Assembly: GCF_018119395.1 (NCBI RefSeq)
Contig: NZ_JAGPWD010000033.1
Span: 1-63,920 of the forward strand
Length of the DNA stretch: 63,920 nt
Reading direction: 5' to 3'
Source of the DNA: Massilia sp. ZL223
Lineage (GTDB): Bacteria > Pseudomonadota > Gammaproteobacteria > Burkholderiales > Burkholderiaceae_D
The stretch's first letter is position 1. Each line of letters starts with the position of its first letter. The translations under genes were made by a program, and so were the position numbers. The notes under the pieces are model-generated. The model had not been told where the DNA came from. It ran no database searches and worked only from the letters and a program-made list of their open reading frames with translations. Positions 32,148 to 40,047 of this stretch are shown here, in pieces.

Positions 32148-33245
32148 ATGCATGACGACCACCCGACCGCTTCGCATCCACCGCCCGAACCGCCGCAGGC
32201 GCAGCGCCGGCTAGCGCGCCGCGCCACGCTCATCAACGGCATCGCGGTGCTGTTCCTGTTCGGCGTCGCCGCCATCGTCATGGCCGCCGACGCCCTGCTG
32301 CTGACCTTCGCCTGCATCCTGTGCGCCGTGCTGCTCTACAAGCTGAGCGACATCCTGCACCGCCGTTTCGGCCTGAACCGCAAAGTGGCGCTCACCGTGA
32401 TCGTGCTGCTCCTGCTCGCCATCATCGGCCTGGGCGGCTGGGCCATGGCGCCGCAGATCTCGGAACAATCGAACAAGCTCGCCAAAGAAATCCCGGCCGC
32501 CGTGGAGCGGCTGCAGAACGAAGTGGCCCAGCATCCGCTGCTCAAGCGGATCGCCTCCGAACTGCCGCCGCCGGAAACCATCGTCAAGCAGCTGGGCAAC
32601 CTGGTGCCGAACGCCGGCCTGTTCTTCACGGGCGTGCTGGGCGCCGTCGGCAACGTGATCATCATCTTGTTCGTCGGCATTTACTTCGCAGCGACACCCC
32701 ATCTCTACACCAGCGGCGCCGTGCGCCTGATTCCGCAGACCCGGCGCGACCGCGCCCGCCAGGTGCTGCAGGAGCTCGGCCATACACTGGCCAGCTGGCT
32801 GATGGGCAAGGCGGCGTCGATGCTGATCGTCGGTATCGCGACCTCGGTCGGCCTGAGCATGCTGGGTGTGCCGCTGGCGCTGATCCTCGGCATCATTGCC
32901 GGCCTGCTCGACTTCATTCCCTATCTCGGCCCGATCATGGCGGGCGTGCCGGCCGTGCTGCTGGCGCTGTCGATCAGCCCCGAACTCGCGCTCTACACGG
33001 TGCTGCTGTTCGTCGGCGTCCAGTTGGTCGAAGGCTATCTGCTGCAGCCGCTGATCGAAGCGCGCGCGGTGGACTTGCCTCCGGCCCTGGTGATCGTGAT
33101 GCAACTGATCTTCGGCACCCTGTTCGGCTTTGCCGGGGTGGCGCTGGCGACGCCGCTGGCGGCGGTCCTGTCGGTGCTGGTCAAGATGCTCTATATCGAA
33201 GACGTGCTGGGCGACCGGACGCCTGCCCGCAAGGACTCGGGATGA
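32148..33245 (+). CDS. AI-2E family transporter (permease)
   Basis: The 365-residue membrane protein has about eight helices. Helical pairs fill about 25-95, a soluble segment about 100-165, and the conserved C-terminal block is about 220-345 (GLLDFIPYLGPIMAGVPAV and VEGYLLQPLIEARAV). The family includes TqsA/YdiK-type exporters and Na+/H+ antiporters; the substrate is not predictable from sequence. It is flanked by CsbD genes on the opposite strand. Confidence 0.9.
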   Translation: MHDDHPTASHPPPEPPQAQRRLARRATLINGIAVLFLFGVAAIVMAADALLLTFACILCAVLLYKLSDILHRRFGLNRKVALTVIVLLLLAIIGLGGWAMAPQISEQSNKLAKEIPAAVERLQNEVAQHPLLKRIASELPPPETIVKQLGNLVPNAGLFFTGVLGAVGNVIIILFVGIYFAATPHLYTSGAVRLIPQTRRDRARQVLQELGHTLASWLMGKAASMLIVGIATSVGLSMLGVPLALILGIIAGLLDFIPYLGPIMAGVPAVLLALSISPELALYTVLLFVGVQLVEGYLLQPLIEARAVDLPPALVIVMQLIFGTLFGFAGVALATPLAAVLSVLVKMLYIEDVLGDRTPARKDSG

Positions 33246-33271
33246 AAAAAGCCGCGCACTGCGCGGCTTTT
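33245..33271. terminator. bidirectional terminator between the AI-2E permease and CsbD
   Basis: An 11-bp stem AAAAGCCGCGC/GCGCGGCTTTT (33247-33257 with 33261-33271) is flanked by A and T runs that serve both strands. Confidence 0.88.
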
Positions 33272-33289
33272 GTTTGAGAAGGCTGGGAA

Positions 33290-33466
33290 TCAGCGGTTGC
33301 CCTTGACGATGTCTTTCACATCGCCCACTTTTTCCTGGACCTTGCCCTCGGCCTGGTTCGACAGGCCTTCGCGCTGCTGCTGGCGGCTGCCGACGGCCTC
33401 GCCGACTTTCTGCTGAATCTTGCCGCCGATGTTCTTGGCCTGGCCTTTGATTTGGTCGTCGTTCAT
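33290..33466 (-). CDS. CsbD family stress protein
   Basis: The 58-residue protein starts MNDDQIKGQAKNIGGKIQQK, with GAGGTGA five bases before the ATG. A GTG nine bases upstream in frame is less likely. It has the same QAEGKVQEKVGD repeat as the CsbD protein at 31798. It shares a bidirectional terminator with the AI-2E gene. Confidence 0.88.
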   Translation of the reverse strand: MNDDQIKGQAKNIGGKIQQKVGEAVGSRQQQREGLSNQAEGKVQEKVGDVKDIVKGNR

Positions 33467-33538
33467 CCTGGTCACCTCATGCTGTAGTGAATCGAAGCTT
33501 CACCTTAGGCGCGATTGCCGGGCCACTCTGTACGCTGG

Positions 33539-34156
33539 TTAACGCTCAGGCCTGCGCCAGACGCTGGCCAGCCAGGGCTGCTGTTCGCGCGGCAATCCTG
33601 CCGGACGGTAATAGTGATGCAGCGGCGTGAAGCCGGCGGTGGTCAGGAAGCGTTCCCATGTTTCATAGTCGTAATAGCTGCCGTAGCGCGGGCCGTTCCA
33701 GCCTTCCTCGTTGTGGCCGCGCGGATTGGAGCTGAACAGGACGCCGCCGGGCTTGAGGGTGTTGAACAGGTGTTGCAGGACGTCCGGCAAGTTGGCGCTG
33801 GGCACGTGGAACAAGGCGGCGTTGGCAAAGATGCCATCGAACATCGAAGACGGCAGGTCGAGGTGCAGGAAGTCCTGGCGCCAGACTTCGCAGCCGCTGT
33901 AGGCGCGGGCCATGTCGGCGAATTTTTCGCTGCCGTCCAGGCCGATGGCGCGGTGGCCGAGGGCGGTGAAGGTCTTCAGGTCGCGGCCGGGGCCGCAGCC
34001 GAGGTCCAGGATCGTGTACGGGGCCGGGGCGGTGATGGCGGACAGCAGCGCATCGATGTTCTGGCTGACGTCGTGCTCGATGGTGCCGGCGAAGAAGGCC
34101 TCGGCGCTGCGGTTGTAGTGCTCGAGGGTGCGGCGGGTGATGTCGTCGGGGGTCAT
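33539..34156 (-). CDS. class I SAM-dependent methyltransferase
   Basis: The 205-residue protein has the SAM-binding motif TILDLGCGPGRDLKTF (48-63), followed by GLDGSEKFADMAR and GIFANAALFHVP. GGVLFSSNPRGHNEEGW is the post-motif strand. It resembles small-molecule or thiopurine/tellurite-type methyltransferases. The substrate is unknown, and no pathway neighbour helps. Confidence 0.85.
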   Translation of the reverse strand: MTPDDITRRTLEHYNRSAEAFFAGTIEHDVSQNIDALLSAITAPAPYTILDLGCGPGRDLKTFTALGHRAIGLDGSEKFADMARAYSGCEVWRQDFLHLDLPSSMFDGIFANAALFHVPSANLPDVLQHLFNTLKPGGVLFSSNPRGHNEEGWNGPRYGSYYDYETWERFLTTAGFTPLHHYYRPAGLPREQQPWLASVWRRPER

Positions 34157-34213
34157 GGGGTGAATCGTAACGCGTTGCCGGCTTATGTGGCGAGCGCTAA
34201 TGCAGTCGCTACG

Positions 34214-34249
34214 CTTGGGAATTGGGTTCCGGCCTTCGCCGGAACGACG
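34214..34249. repeat. dispersed REP-like palindrome, copy 5
   Basis: The core is TTCCGGCCTTCGCCGGAACGACG, preceded by CTTGGG. It has the opposite orientation to copies 2 and 4. It lies in the gap between the methyltransferase and the M13 peptidase gene. Confidence 0.8.
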
Positions 34250-34359
34250 GTTTTTAAGCTGGCAACAGAGATAAACACGCTGTTGGCCCGCTCCTTTTGA
34301 ATCGTCGTACCGGCCTCGTTTGCACGCACACCATTAGCGCATGATGTGCACCCAAGCAC

Positions 34360-36414
34360 TTACCAAACGCGCACCCGCTCCTGCGGCGCCAGATACAGCT
34401 TCTGCCCCGGCTTCACCCCAAACGCGTCATACCACGCATCCAGGTTACGCACGGTATAGGTGCGATACTGCGCCGGCGCATGCCCATCGGTCAGCACCGT
34501 GCGGCGCAGGCTGGCTTCGCGCATCTTGGTGCGCCATGCGCGGCCGTAGCCGGTGAAGAACTCGCGGTCCGCCTCCTGGGTCGCCGCCTTCTCGCCGCCT
34601 TTCAGCTTGTACGCATCGTAGGCCGCCGCCAGGCCCGCCAGGTCGGACAGGTTCTCGCTCAGGGTCAGCTGGCCGTTCAGCGCCAGGTCCTCGAAGGGCT
34701 TATAGGACGAATACTGCTCCACCAGCTTCTGCGAGGCGGCCTTGAAGTGGGCCAGGTCTTCCTTGGTCCACCAGTCGCGCAGGCGGCCCTGGGCGTCGAA
34801 CTGGGCGCCCATGTCGTCGAAGCTGTGGCTGATCTCGTGGCCGATTACCGAGCCGATCGCGCCGTAGTTCGCCGCATCCGATGCCTGCGGATCGAAGAAC
34901 GGCGGCTGCAGGATCGCGGCCGGGAAGTTGAGCGCGTTCTGCATCGGCAGGTTCACCGCATTGACCAGCTGCGGCGGCATGCACCATTCGCTGCGGTCTG
35001 GCTTCTGGCTCAGCTTGGCCAGCTGCTGCCGGTAGTGGAACTGCTGCGCGCGGATCACGTTGCCGAAGGCGTCTGTCGGCGAAACCTGCAGGCCCTCGTA
35101 CGACTTGAACTTGTCCGGGTAGCCGATGCCCACGTACATGGTGCGGACCTTTTCCTTGGCCTGGGCGCGGGTGGCCGGAGCCATCCAGTCGAGCTTGTCG
35201 ATGCGGCGCGCGAAGGCGTCCTTGATGTTGCCCACCATCTGCTGGATGCGGGCCTTGTTCTCGGCCGGGAAGTACTTGCCGACATAGAGCTTGCCGACCG
35301 CGTCGTCCATGGCGCCGTTGGTGGCCGACAGCGCGCGCTTCCAGCGCAGCGACTGCTGCGGGGTGCCGCCCAGGGCCTTGCCGTAGAAGGCGAAGCGCTG
35401 GTCGCCGAAAGCCTTCGGCAAGGTGTTGGCGTACTGGTTCACCAGGTGGAAGGCCAGGTAGTCCTTCCAGGTTCCGATGTCGGTCGCCATGACCTGGCGC
35501 GCCGCGCCCGTCACCGCGCCCGGATGATAGACCTGGAAGCGGTCCTGCTTGCCCAGGCCGGCGGCCGACAGGAAGGTCTTCCAGTCCATGCCCGGCGCCT
35601 TGCTGGCGAAGTCCTTGGCGGTCCAGACATTGTTGGCCTTCTGGATGTCGGCGGATTCTTCGCGCGAGGCGTGGCTCTGCGCCAGCTCCGATTCGAGCGC
35701 GAAAATCTTCAGGGCGCGTTCCTCGGCCTTGTCGAAGCCGGCCAGGGTCAGCATGGCGGCGATGTGCTGCTGGTACTTGGTGCGCAGCTCGGCCATCTTG
35801 GGATTGTTGTCGAGGTAGTAGGCGCGGTCCGGCATGCCCAGGCCGCCCTGCAGCAGCCAGGGCACGTTGCGGCCGGGTTCGTTCAGGCCCTGGTTGATCC
35901 ACACGCCGAACAGGTTCTCGGTCTCGAAGTTGGTGGCGTTCAGCGGATCGACGTCGGCGCGCAGCGAGGCGCCCAGCACGCGCGCCAGGTCGGTGCGCGA
36001 CTTGATCGCCTCGATCCTGGCCAGGTGCGGCTTGAGCGGCGCGGCGCCGGCGGCTTCGATCGCCGCTTCGTTCATGTAGGCGTTGTAGAAGTCGGCCACC
36101 TTGCGCGCTTCGGCGCCGGCGGCCTTGTCGGCGCCCGCGGCTTCGATCAGCTTGACGATGCGCTGGTTGGTCTCGTCGGCCAGGGCGTGCATCGAGCTCC
36201 AGGCGCCGCGGTCGGCCGGAATCTCGGTGCTGGCCAGCCATTCGCTGTTGGCCCAGGCGAAGAAGTCGTCGCCCGGCAGCATGGTGGCGGCGGCCGGCTT
36301 GGCCTGGGTGGCGGCTGCGCCCTGCTCCGCTGCAAAGCCGGGGGTCATGGCGAACGTGGCGCCGCACAGGGCCAGGGCGATGGCGGTTTTAACTGGTGTC
36401 CAGCGGGTCTTCAT
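34360..36414 (-). CDS. M13 family zinc metallopeptidase (neprilysin/PepO-like), exported
   Basis: The 684-residue protein begins MKTRWTP, has a signal peptide (to about residue 29, PGFAA) and carries the zinc site VIGHEISHSFDD (His526, Glu527, His530). The distal ligand Glu is in ENLSDLAGL. The N-terminal PGDDFFAWANSEWLAS and C-terminal VRNLDAWYDAFGVKPGQKLY are family hallmarks. It probably cleaves small peptides in the periplasm. An AGGAGA ribosome site supports the start at 36414. It follows the M1 aminopeptidase gene by 32 bases and is probably co-transcribed. Confidence 0.94.
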   Translation of the reverse strand: MKTRWTPVKTAIALALCGATFAMTPGFAAEQGAAATQAKPAAATMLPGDDFFAWANSEWLASTEIPADRGAWSSMHALADETNQRIVKLIEAAGADKAAGAEARKVADFYNAYMNEAAIEAAGAAPLKPHLARIEAIKSRTDLARVLGASLRADVDPLNATNFETENLFGVWINQGLNEPGRNVPWLLQGGLGMPDRAYYLDNNPKMAELRTKYQQHIAAMLTLAGFDKAEERALKIFALESELAQSHASREESADIQKANNVWTAKDFASKAPGMDWKTFLSAAGLGKQDRFQVYHPGAVTGAARQVMATDIGTWKDYLAFHLVNQYANTLPKAFGDQRFAFYGKALGGTPQQSLRWKRALSATNGAMDDAVGKLYVGKYFPAENKARIQQMVGNIKDAFARRIDKLDWMAPATRAQAKEKVRTMYVGIGYPDKFKSYEGLQVSPTDAFGNVIRAQQFHYRQQLAKLSQKPDRSEWCMPPQLVNAVNLPMQNALNFPAAILQPPFFDPQASDAANYGAIGSVIGHEISHSFDDMGAQFDAQGRLRDWWTKEDLAHFKAASQKLVEQYSSYKPFEDLALNGQLTLSENLSDLAGLAAAYDAYKLKGGEKAATQEADREFFTGYGRAWRTKMREASLRRTVLTDGHAPAQYRTYTVRNLDAWYDAFGVKPGQKLYLAPQERVRVW

Positions 36415-36446
36415 GGCTTTCTTGTCTCCTGGTGAAGTCATTGTTG

Positions 36447-39071
36447 TCATTTCAAAGCTGCGCGCACCTGGGGCAGCAGGCGCTCCTTCTGAGCGGCGCG
36501 GATGCGCACGCCATTGCCGATGCGTTCGGCTTCGACCACGGCGTCCGGGCCGAAGTTCTTGCGCACGTAGGCTTCCATCATGTCGGCATGGCGCGGGTCG
36601 GACGAGGAGCCGACGATGCCGGCGAACATGGCGTAGCGCCCCAGGGCTTCCATGTTCTGCAGCAGCGCGTCGCGGTTGGCGGTGGCGAAGGCCCAGGTCT
36701 GGTCGAGGTGCTCGCCGGCCACGCCGAACAGCATGTAGGGAATGATGTCCGGCGGGGTGTCCGGCGAAATCAGCGCCTTCATGGTGCGCGCCGCCAATGC
36801 CGGGTCCTGGGCGCTGGTGAGCGCCTTGCCGAAGCGGTTGCGTTCTTCGCTGTTGGGCGCGGCCGCGGCGCGCGCCGCCAGCGCCTCATAGGTGGCGGCG
36901 TCGGCGTAGCGGCCGGCGGTGCTCATGACGAAGTCGATCATGGCCGGCGAGACCGAAGACGGATTCTCCAGGTAGCGCGCAAAGCGCGCCTTGCCCTCGG
37001 CGATGGCCTGCGGATCGGCTGCGCGCGCCAGCGCGGTGGCCAGCATCCCGCGCAGTTCGCCGTCCTCGACCGGTTCGCCCGGCTTTTCTTCCCATCCCAG
37101 CTTGTCGAACTTCGGGCGCGCGAAGCCGATCAGGAAGCGCCGGATCAGGGCCTGTTCCGGCTCGCCGCGCGCCAGGGTGTCGAGGGTGCGCAGGTTGGAC
37201 AGGATCGAATCCCACACGGCCAGGCGCGGCTCGTCGCGGTAGCTCTCGACCAGTTTCAGGTAGCCGTCCAGCTGCATGCGGCCGCCGGACACCAGGCTCC
37301 AGGCATCGGTCAGCAGTTTCAAACGGGTGGAGTCGCGCAACTGCGGCGCCTGGGCCGCCAGGGCCTGGAAGCTGGCCGGATCGTACTGCACGCGGAAGTA
37401 GCCCACGCTGTACGGGTCGACCACCAGCGTGCCTTCGCAGCTGGCCTGGGTAAAGCTCTGGCTCGGGCCCGAGAGCAGCATGGTCCAGGCCTTGCCGTTG
37501 ACGGTGCCCACCTGCACGGGGATGTTCCACAGGCGTTTTTCCGTCGCCGGTTCGTCGAGGCGGTACTGTTCCTGCGACAGGGTCACCTTGCGCTTGCCGT
37601 TCTCACAGGCCTGTTCCACCTTCACCAGCGGGAAGCCCGGCTGCAGGGTCCAGTCGGAGGCGAGCTTCTCGACCGGCTTGCCGGTGGCCTTTTCCAGCGC
37701 CTGCCACAGGTCGGCCGAGGTGGTGTTCGAGTACTGGTGCTTCGCCATGTAGGCGCGGATGCCCTTGCGGAAGGATTCCTCGCCCAGGTAGGCCTCGAGC
37801 ATGCGCAGGAAGGCCTCGCCCTTGCGGTAGGTGATGGCGTCGAAGGCGGCGGCGGCCTGCTCTTCGTTGTCGACCGGGGTCTGGATCGGGTGGGTGGTCT
37901 TGCGCGCGTCGAGGTTGAGCACGTACTCGCGCTCGGCGATGCCGCTCAGGTAGGGACGCCATTCGGGGTGGAAGTGCTGGGTCGCCTTGGCCGCCATCCA
38001 GGAGGCGAAGCCTTCGTTGAGCCACAGGTTGTCCCACCAGGCCATGGTCACCAGGTTGCCGAACCACTGGTGGGCCAGTTCGTGCGCATTGATGGCGAAG
38101 GACAGCTTCTTGACCCGCTCCGGGCTGCGTTTCGGGTCGACCAGCAGGGTCGGCTCGTTGTAGACGATGGCGCCCCAGTTTTCCATCGCGCCGTTGAAAC
38201 CGCCCGGGATCGCGATCTGGTCCAGCTTGGGCAGCGGATACGGCACGCCGAAGTAGTCGTTGAAGTAGTGCAGCAGGTCGCGCGAGGCGGCCAGCGGGAA
38301 GGCGGCCGAGCCCAGCTTGCCCTCGGTGGTGACGATGCCGATGTCGACGCCGTCCTGCTTTCCGGCCAGGCGCTCCATCTCGCCCGCCACCAGCACCACC
38401 AGGTAGCTCGGCATCCTGGGCGTGTTGCCGAAGGAGATGCGCTGCATGCCGCCGCCGAGGCTTTCCTGTTTCTCGATGGGGGTGGTGGAATAGGCCTTGA
38501 AGTTGCCCGGCACGTCGACCGTCAGCTTGAAACGGGCGCGGAAGGCCGGTTCGTCCCAGGTCGGCAGCACGCGCCGCGCGTCGGTCGGCGCCATGGTGGT
38601 GGCGATCAGCTTCTTGTCCGCCCCGCCCGCCTTGTAGTTGACATAGAACAGGCCGCGCGCCTCGCGCGTGATCTGGCCGCGGAACTGCAGCGCCAGCTGG
38701 TATTTACCGGGGGCCAGCGGCTGGGCCAGCTCGAAGCGCAGGGTCTGCTGTTTGCGGTCCAGGATCGGCGTCAATTTCAGCTGGCTCAGGCCCTTGCCGG
38801 ACAGGCTGGCGCCGTCGATCTCCATGTTGTCGGCATTGAGCATGATGACCGAGGTGGTCTTCAGGACTTCGATGTCGACCGTCTGGGTGCCGCGGAAGGT
38901 GTTGCCGGGGACGTCGGCCACCAGGTGGGCGGCGTACTGGGTGGGCACCACGTCCTTGGGCAGCTTGCCCGGGGTGGCGGCAAACGAATAAGGCGCTTCT
39001 GCCTGGGCAGCGGCGGCCGTGACTGCAAGCGCAAGGGCAGCCGCCTTGCGCATGACCGGCATATGTCTCAT
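36447..39071 (-). CDS. M1 family aminopeptidase, exported
   Basis: The 874-residue zinc aminopeptidase has a signal peptide (MRHMPVMRKAAALALAV...AQAEA). Its exopeptidase motif is NGAMENWGA. The zinc site is HELAHQWFGNLVTMAWW with His330, His334 and distal Glu353 in NEGFASW. An ERAP-like C-terminal domain completes the family's usual length. It removes N-terminal residues from peptides. Start chosen at 39071, where the signal peptide begins; longer readings upstream are Cys/Arg-rich and unlike the family. It is transcribed ahead of the M13 gene. Confidence 0.94.
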   Translation of the reverse strand: MRHMPVMRKAAALALAVTAAAAQAEAPYSFAATPGKLPKDVVPTQYAAHLVADVPGNTFRGTQTVDIEVLKTTSVIMLNADNMEIDGASLSGKGLSQLKLTPILDRKQQTLRFELAQPLAPGKYQLALQFRGQITREARGLFYVNYKAGGADKKLIATTMAPTDARRVLPTWDEPAFRARFKLTVDVPGNFKAYSTTPIEKQESLGGGMQRISFGNTPRMPSYLVVLVAGEMERLAGKQDGVDIGIVTTEGKLGSAAFPLAASRDLLHYFNDYFGVPYPLPKLDQIAIPGGFNGAMENWGAIVYNEPTLLVDPKRSPERVKKLSFAINAHELAHQWFGNLVTMAWWDNLWLNEGFASWMAAKATQHFHPEWRPYLSGIAEREYVLNLDARKTTHPIQTPVDNEEQAAAAFDAITYRKGEAFLRMLEAYLGEESFRKGIRAYMAKHQYSNTTSADLWQALEKATGKPVEKLASDWTLQPGFPLVKVEQACENGKRKVTLSQEQYRLDEPATEKRLWNIPVQVGTVNGKAWTMLLSGPSQSFTQASCEGTLVVDPYSVGYFRVQYDPASFQALAAQAPQLRDSTRLKLLTDAWSLVSGGRMQLDGYLKLVESYRDEPRLAVWDSILSNLRTLDTLARGEPEQALIRRFLIGFARPKFDKLGWEEKPGEPVEDGELRGMLATALARAADPQAIAEGKARFARYLENPSSVSPAMIDFVMSTAGRYADAATYEALAARAAAAPNSEERNRFGKALTSAQDPALAARTMKALISPDTPPDIIPYMLFGVAGEHLDQTWAFATANRDALLQNMEALGRYAMFAGIVGSSSDPRHADMMEAYVRKNFGPDAVVEAERIGNGVRIRAAQKERLLPQVRAALK

Positions 39072-39327
39072 GGTGTCTCTCTCGTTCTTGTTCGGGCGTC
39101 CGGACTCGTGCCGGACTGCGCAACTTCTCAGGCTGCACTCTATGCAAGCCTGCTCCCGCATGCGCCCCGAATGCGACAGACTGCAAAAAACGGGGCCAAA
39201 CTGCCGAATACGGGGAATAGCGCGCATTGTAGGGCACATCGGCTGAAACACGGCGTAGCGATTTGCCATGCTTGAATGACAACTTTCCTTGCCTATAAAA
39301 ATTTTTCAAATTTTTTTGAAAAAACCC
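39072..39327. other. divergent gap upstream of the M1 peptidase and fliT genes
   Basis: No gene was seen. Just before the fliT promoter lies a perfect AT inverted repeat (39302-39310 with 39315-39323, TTTTTCAAA/TTTGAAAAA, four T between). It could be an UP-like element or a regulator site for either direction. Confidence 0.45.
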
Positions 39328-39354
39328 TAAAGTTCCCGAAAGTGCATCCGATAA
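39328..39354 (+). promoter_or_regulatory. sigma-28 (FliA) flagellar promoter of fliT
   Basis: TAAAGTTC at 39328-39335, an 11-base spacer, then TCCGATAA at 39347-39354. This matches the sigma-28 consensus TAAAGTTT-N11-GCCGATAA at 14 of 16 positions with exact spacing. It lies 50 bases upstream of the fliT ATG. Confidence 0.85.
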
Positions 39355-39404
39355 CGATGTAGACAACCGGCAATCCGGCCGGAGTTTTCAGCCTTGGTGC
39401 ACTC

Positions 39405-39686
39405 ATGACCGCGAACGAAGTCCTCTCGATGTACGAAAACCTGGCCACCCTCACCGGCCAGATGGCGAGCGCGGCCCAGACCGGGGATTGGAAGAATTTC
39501 GACCAGCTCGGCAGCGAAGCCAAGGTGGAAGCGCGCGCCGCCGCGACCGGCGTGCCGGCCCTGGACGGCGCCAAGCGCCTGCGCAAGATCGACCTGCTCA
39601 AGCAGCTGATGGCCAACGACCGCGCGATCCGCGACGTGACCGACCCGTGGATGGGCCAGCTGGACCGTGCGATGCAAGCGCACTGA
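39405..39686 (+). CDS. fliT: flagellar export chaperone FliT
   Basis: The 93-residue helical protein resembles FliT: EVLSMYENLATLTGQMASAA at the start, a central Arg/Lys segment (AKRLRKIDLLKQLMANDRAIRD) and TDPWMGQLDRAM at the end. FliT binds the filament cap FliD for export and, in enterics, restrains FlhDC. No other flagellar gene is adjacent. The sigma-28 promoter upstream independently supports the flagellar assignment. A terminator follows directly, so it is a one-gene unit. Confidence 0.78.
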   Translation: MTANEVLSMYENLATLTGQMASAAQTGDWKNFDQLGSEAKVEARAAATGVPALDGAKRLRKIDLLKQLMANDRAIRDVTDPWMGQLDRAMQAH

Positions 39687-39707
39687 GCAGTAACTTGCGA
39701 AAATGAC

Positions 39708-39732
39708 AAAGGCGCCTCGTGCGCCTTTTTTA
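39708..39732 (+). terminator. fliT terminator
   Basis: The stem AAAGGCGC/GCGCCTTT (39708-39715 with 39721-39728) with a CTCGT loop is followed by T residues. Confidence 0.88.
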
Positions 39733-39769
39733 CTTCCCGCCCTGCAGCTCGAACACAATCCCGGAAATG

Positions 39770-39793
39770 AAAAAAGCGCCCTCGGGCGCTTTT
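39770..39793 (-). terminator. minus-strand terminator
   Basis: The stem AAAAGCGCCC/GGGCGCTTTT (39772-39781 with 39784-39793) is followed on the minus strand by six T residues. It lies about 240 bases past the FimV-like stop, so it ends either a long 3' untranslated region or a separate small RNA. Confidence 0.8.
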
Positions 39794-40019
39794 GGTGCAG
39801 CCAAGCCATTGGCTCAGCCGCGGAATGTGGAGAGCGAGCACCAGGTATCTCCTGGTGTCGCCTCTTGCCGGTTGCTTCCGGCGCCCACCGCCGCTGCAGG
39901 CTAGTGGACTGCTTCCGGACACAGGCGTTTATTCAACGGTTGCCTGCTTATCGCGCCACGCTATCGGTGGTGGCTGCGCCAGACCCTGCGCCGTCTGTGA
40001 TCTCGTCGACCACGGAATT
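39794..40019 (-). other. gene-free, highly structured segment; candidate small RNA
   Basis: No protein was found in either strand. Nested pairings are visible: GGCGC plus CCACCGCCG (39880-39893) with CGGTGGTGG-CT-GCGCC (39965-39980). GCAGGC (39896-39901) pairs with GCCTGC (39942-39947). A separate hairpin CACCAGG/CCTGGTG lies at 39839-39857. It is bounded by a minus-strand terminator and a possible minus-strand promoter. The family was not recognised. The neighbourhood and structure do not fit 6S RNA convincingly. Confidence 0.4.
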
Positions 40020-40047
40020 AGTATAACGCAAATTTTAAGCTTGTGTA
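40020..40047 (-). promoter_or_regulatory. possible sigma-70 promoter for a minus-strand small RNA
   Basis: On the minus strand TACACA (40047-40042), 16 bases, then TATACT (40025-40020). The -10 is close to consensus and the -35 matches 4 of 6. It overlaps the end of the FimV-like gene. The predicted start is near 40013. Confidence 0.4.

Noticed and set aside
39794..40019. 6S RNA
   Set aside because: Some pairing and short motifs recall 6S, but the closing stem and central bubble could not be laid out convincingly and the usual zapA/ygfA neighbours are absent. It is left as an unassigned structured segment.
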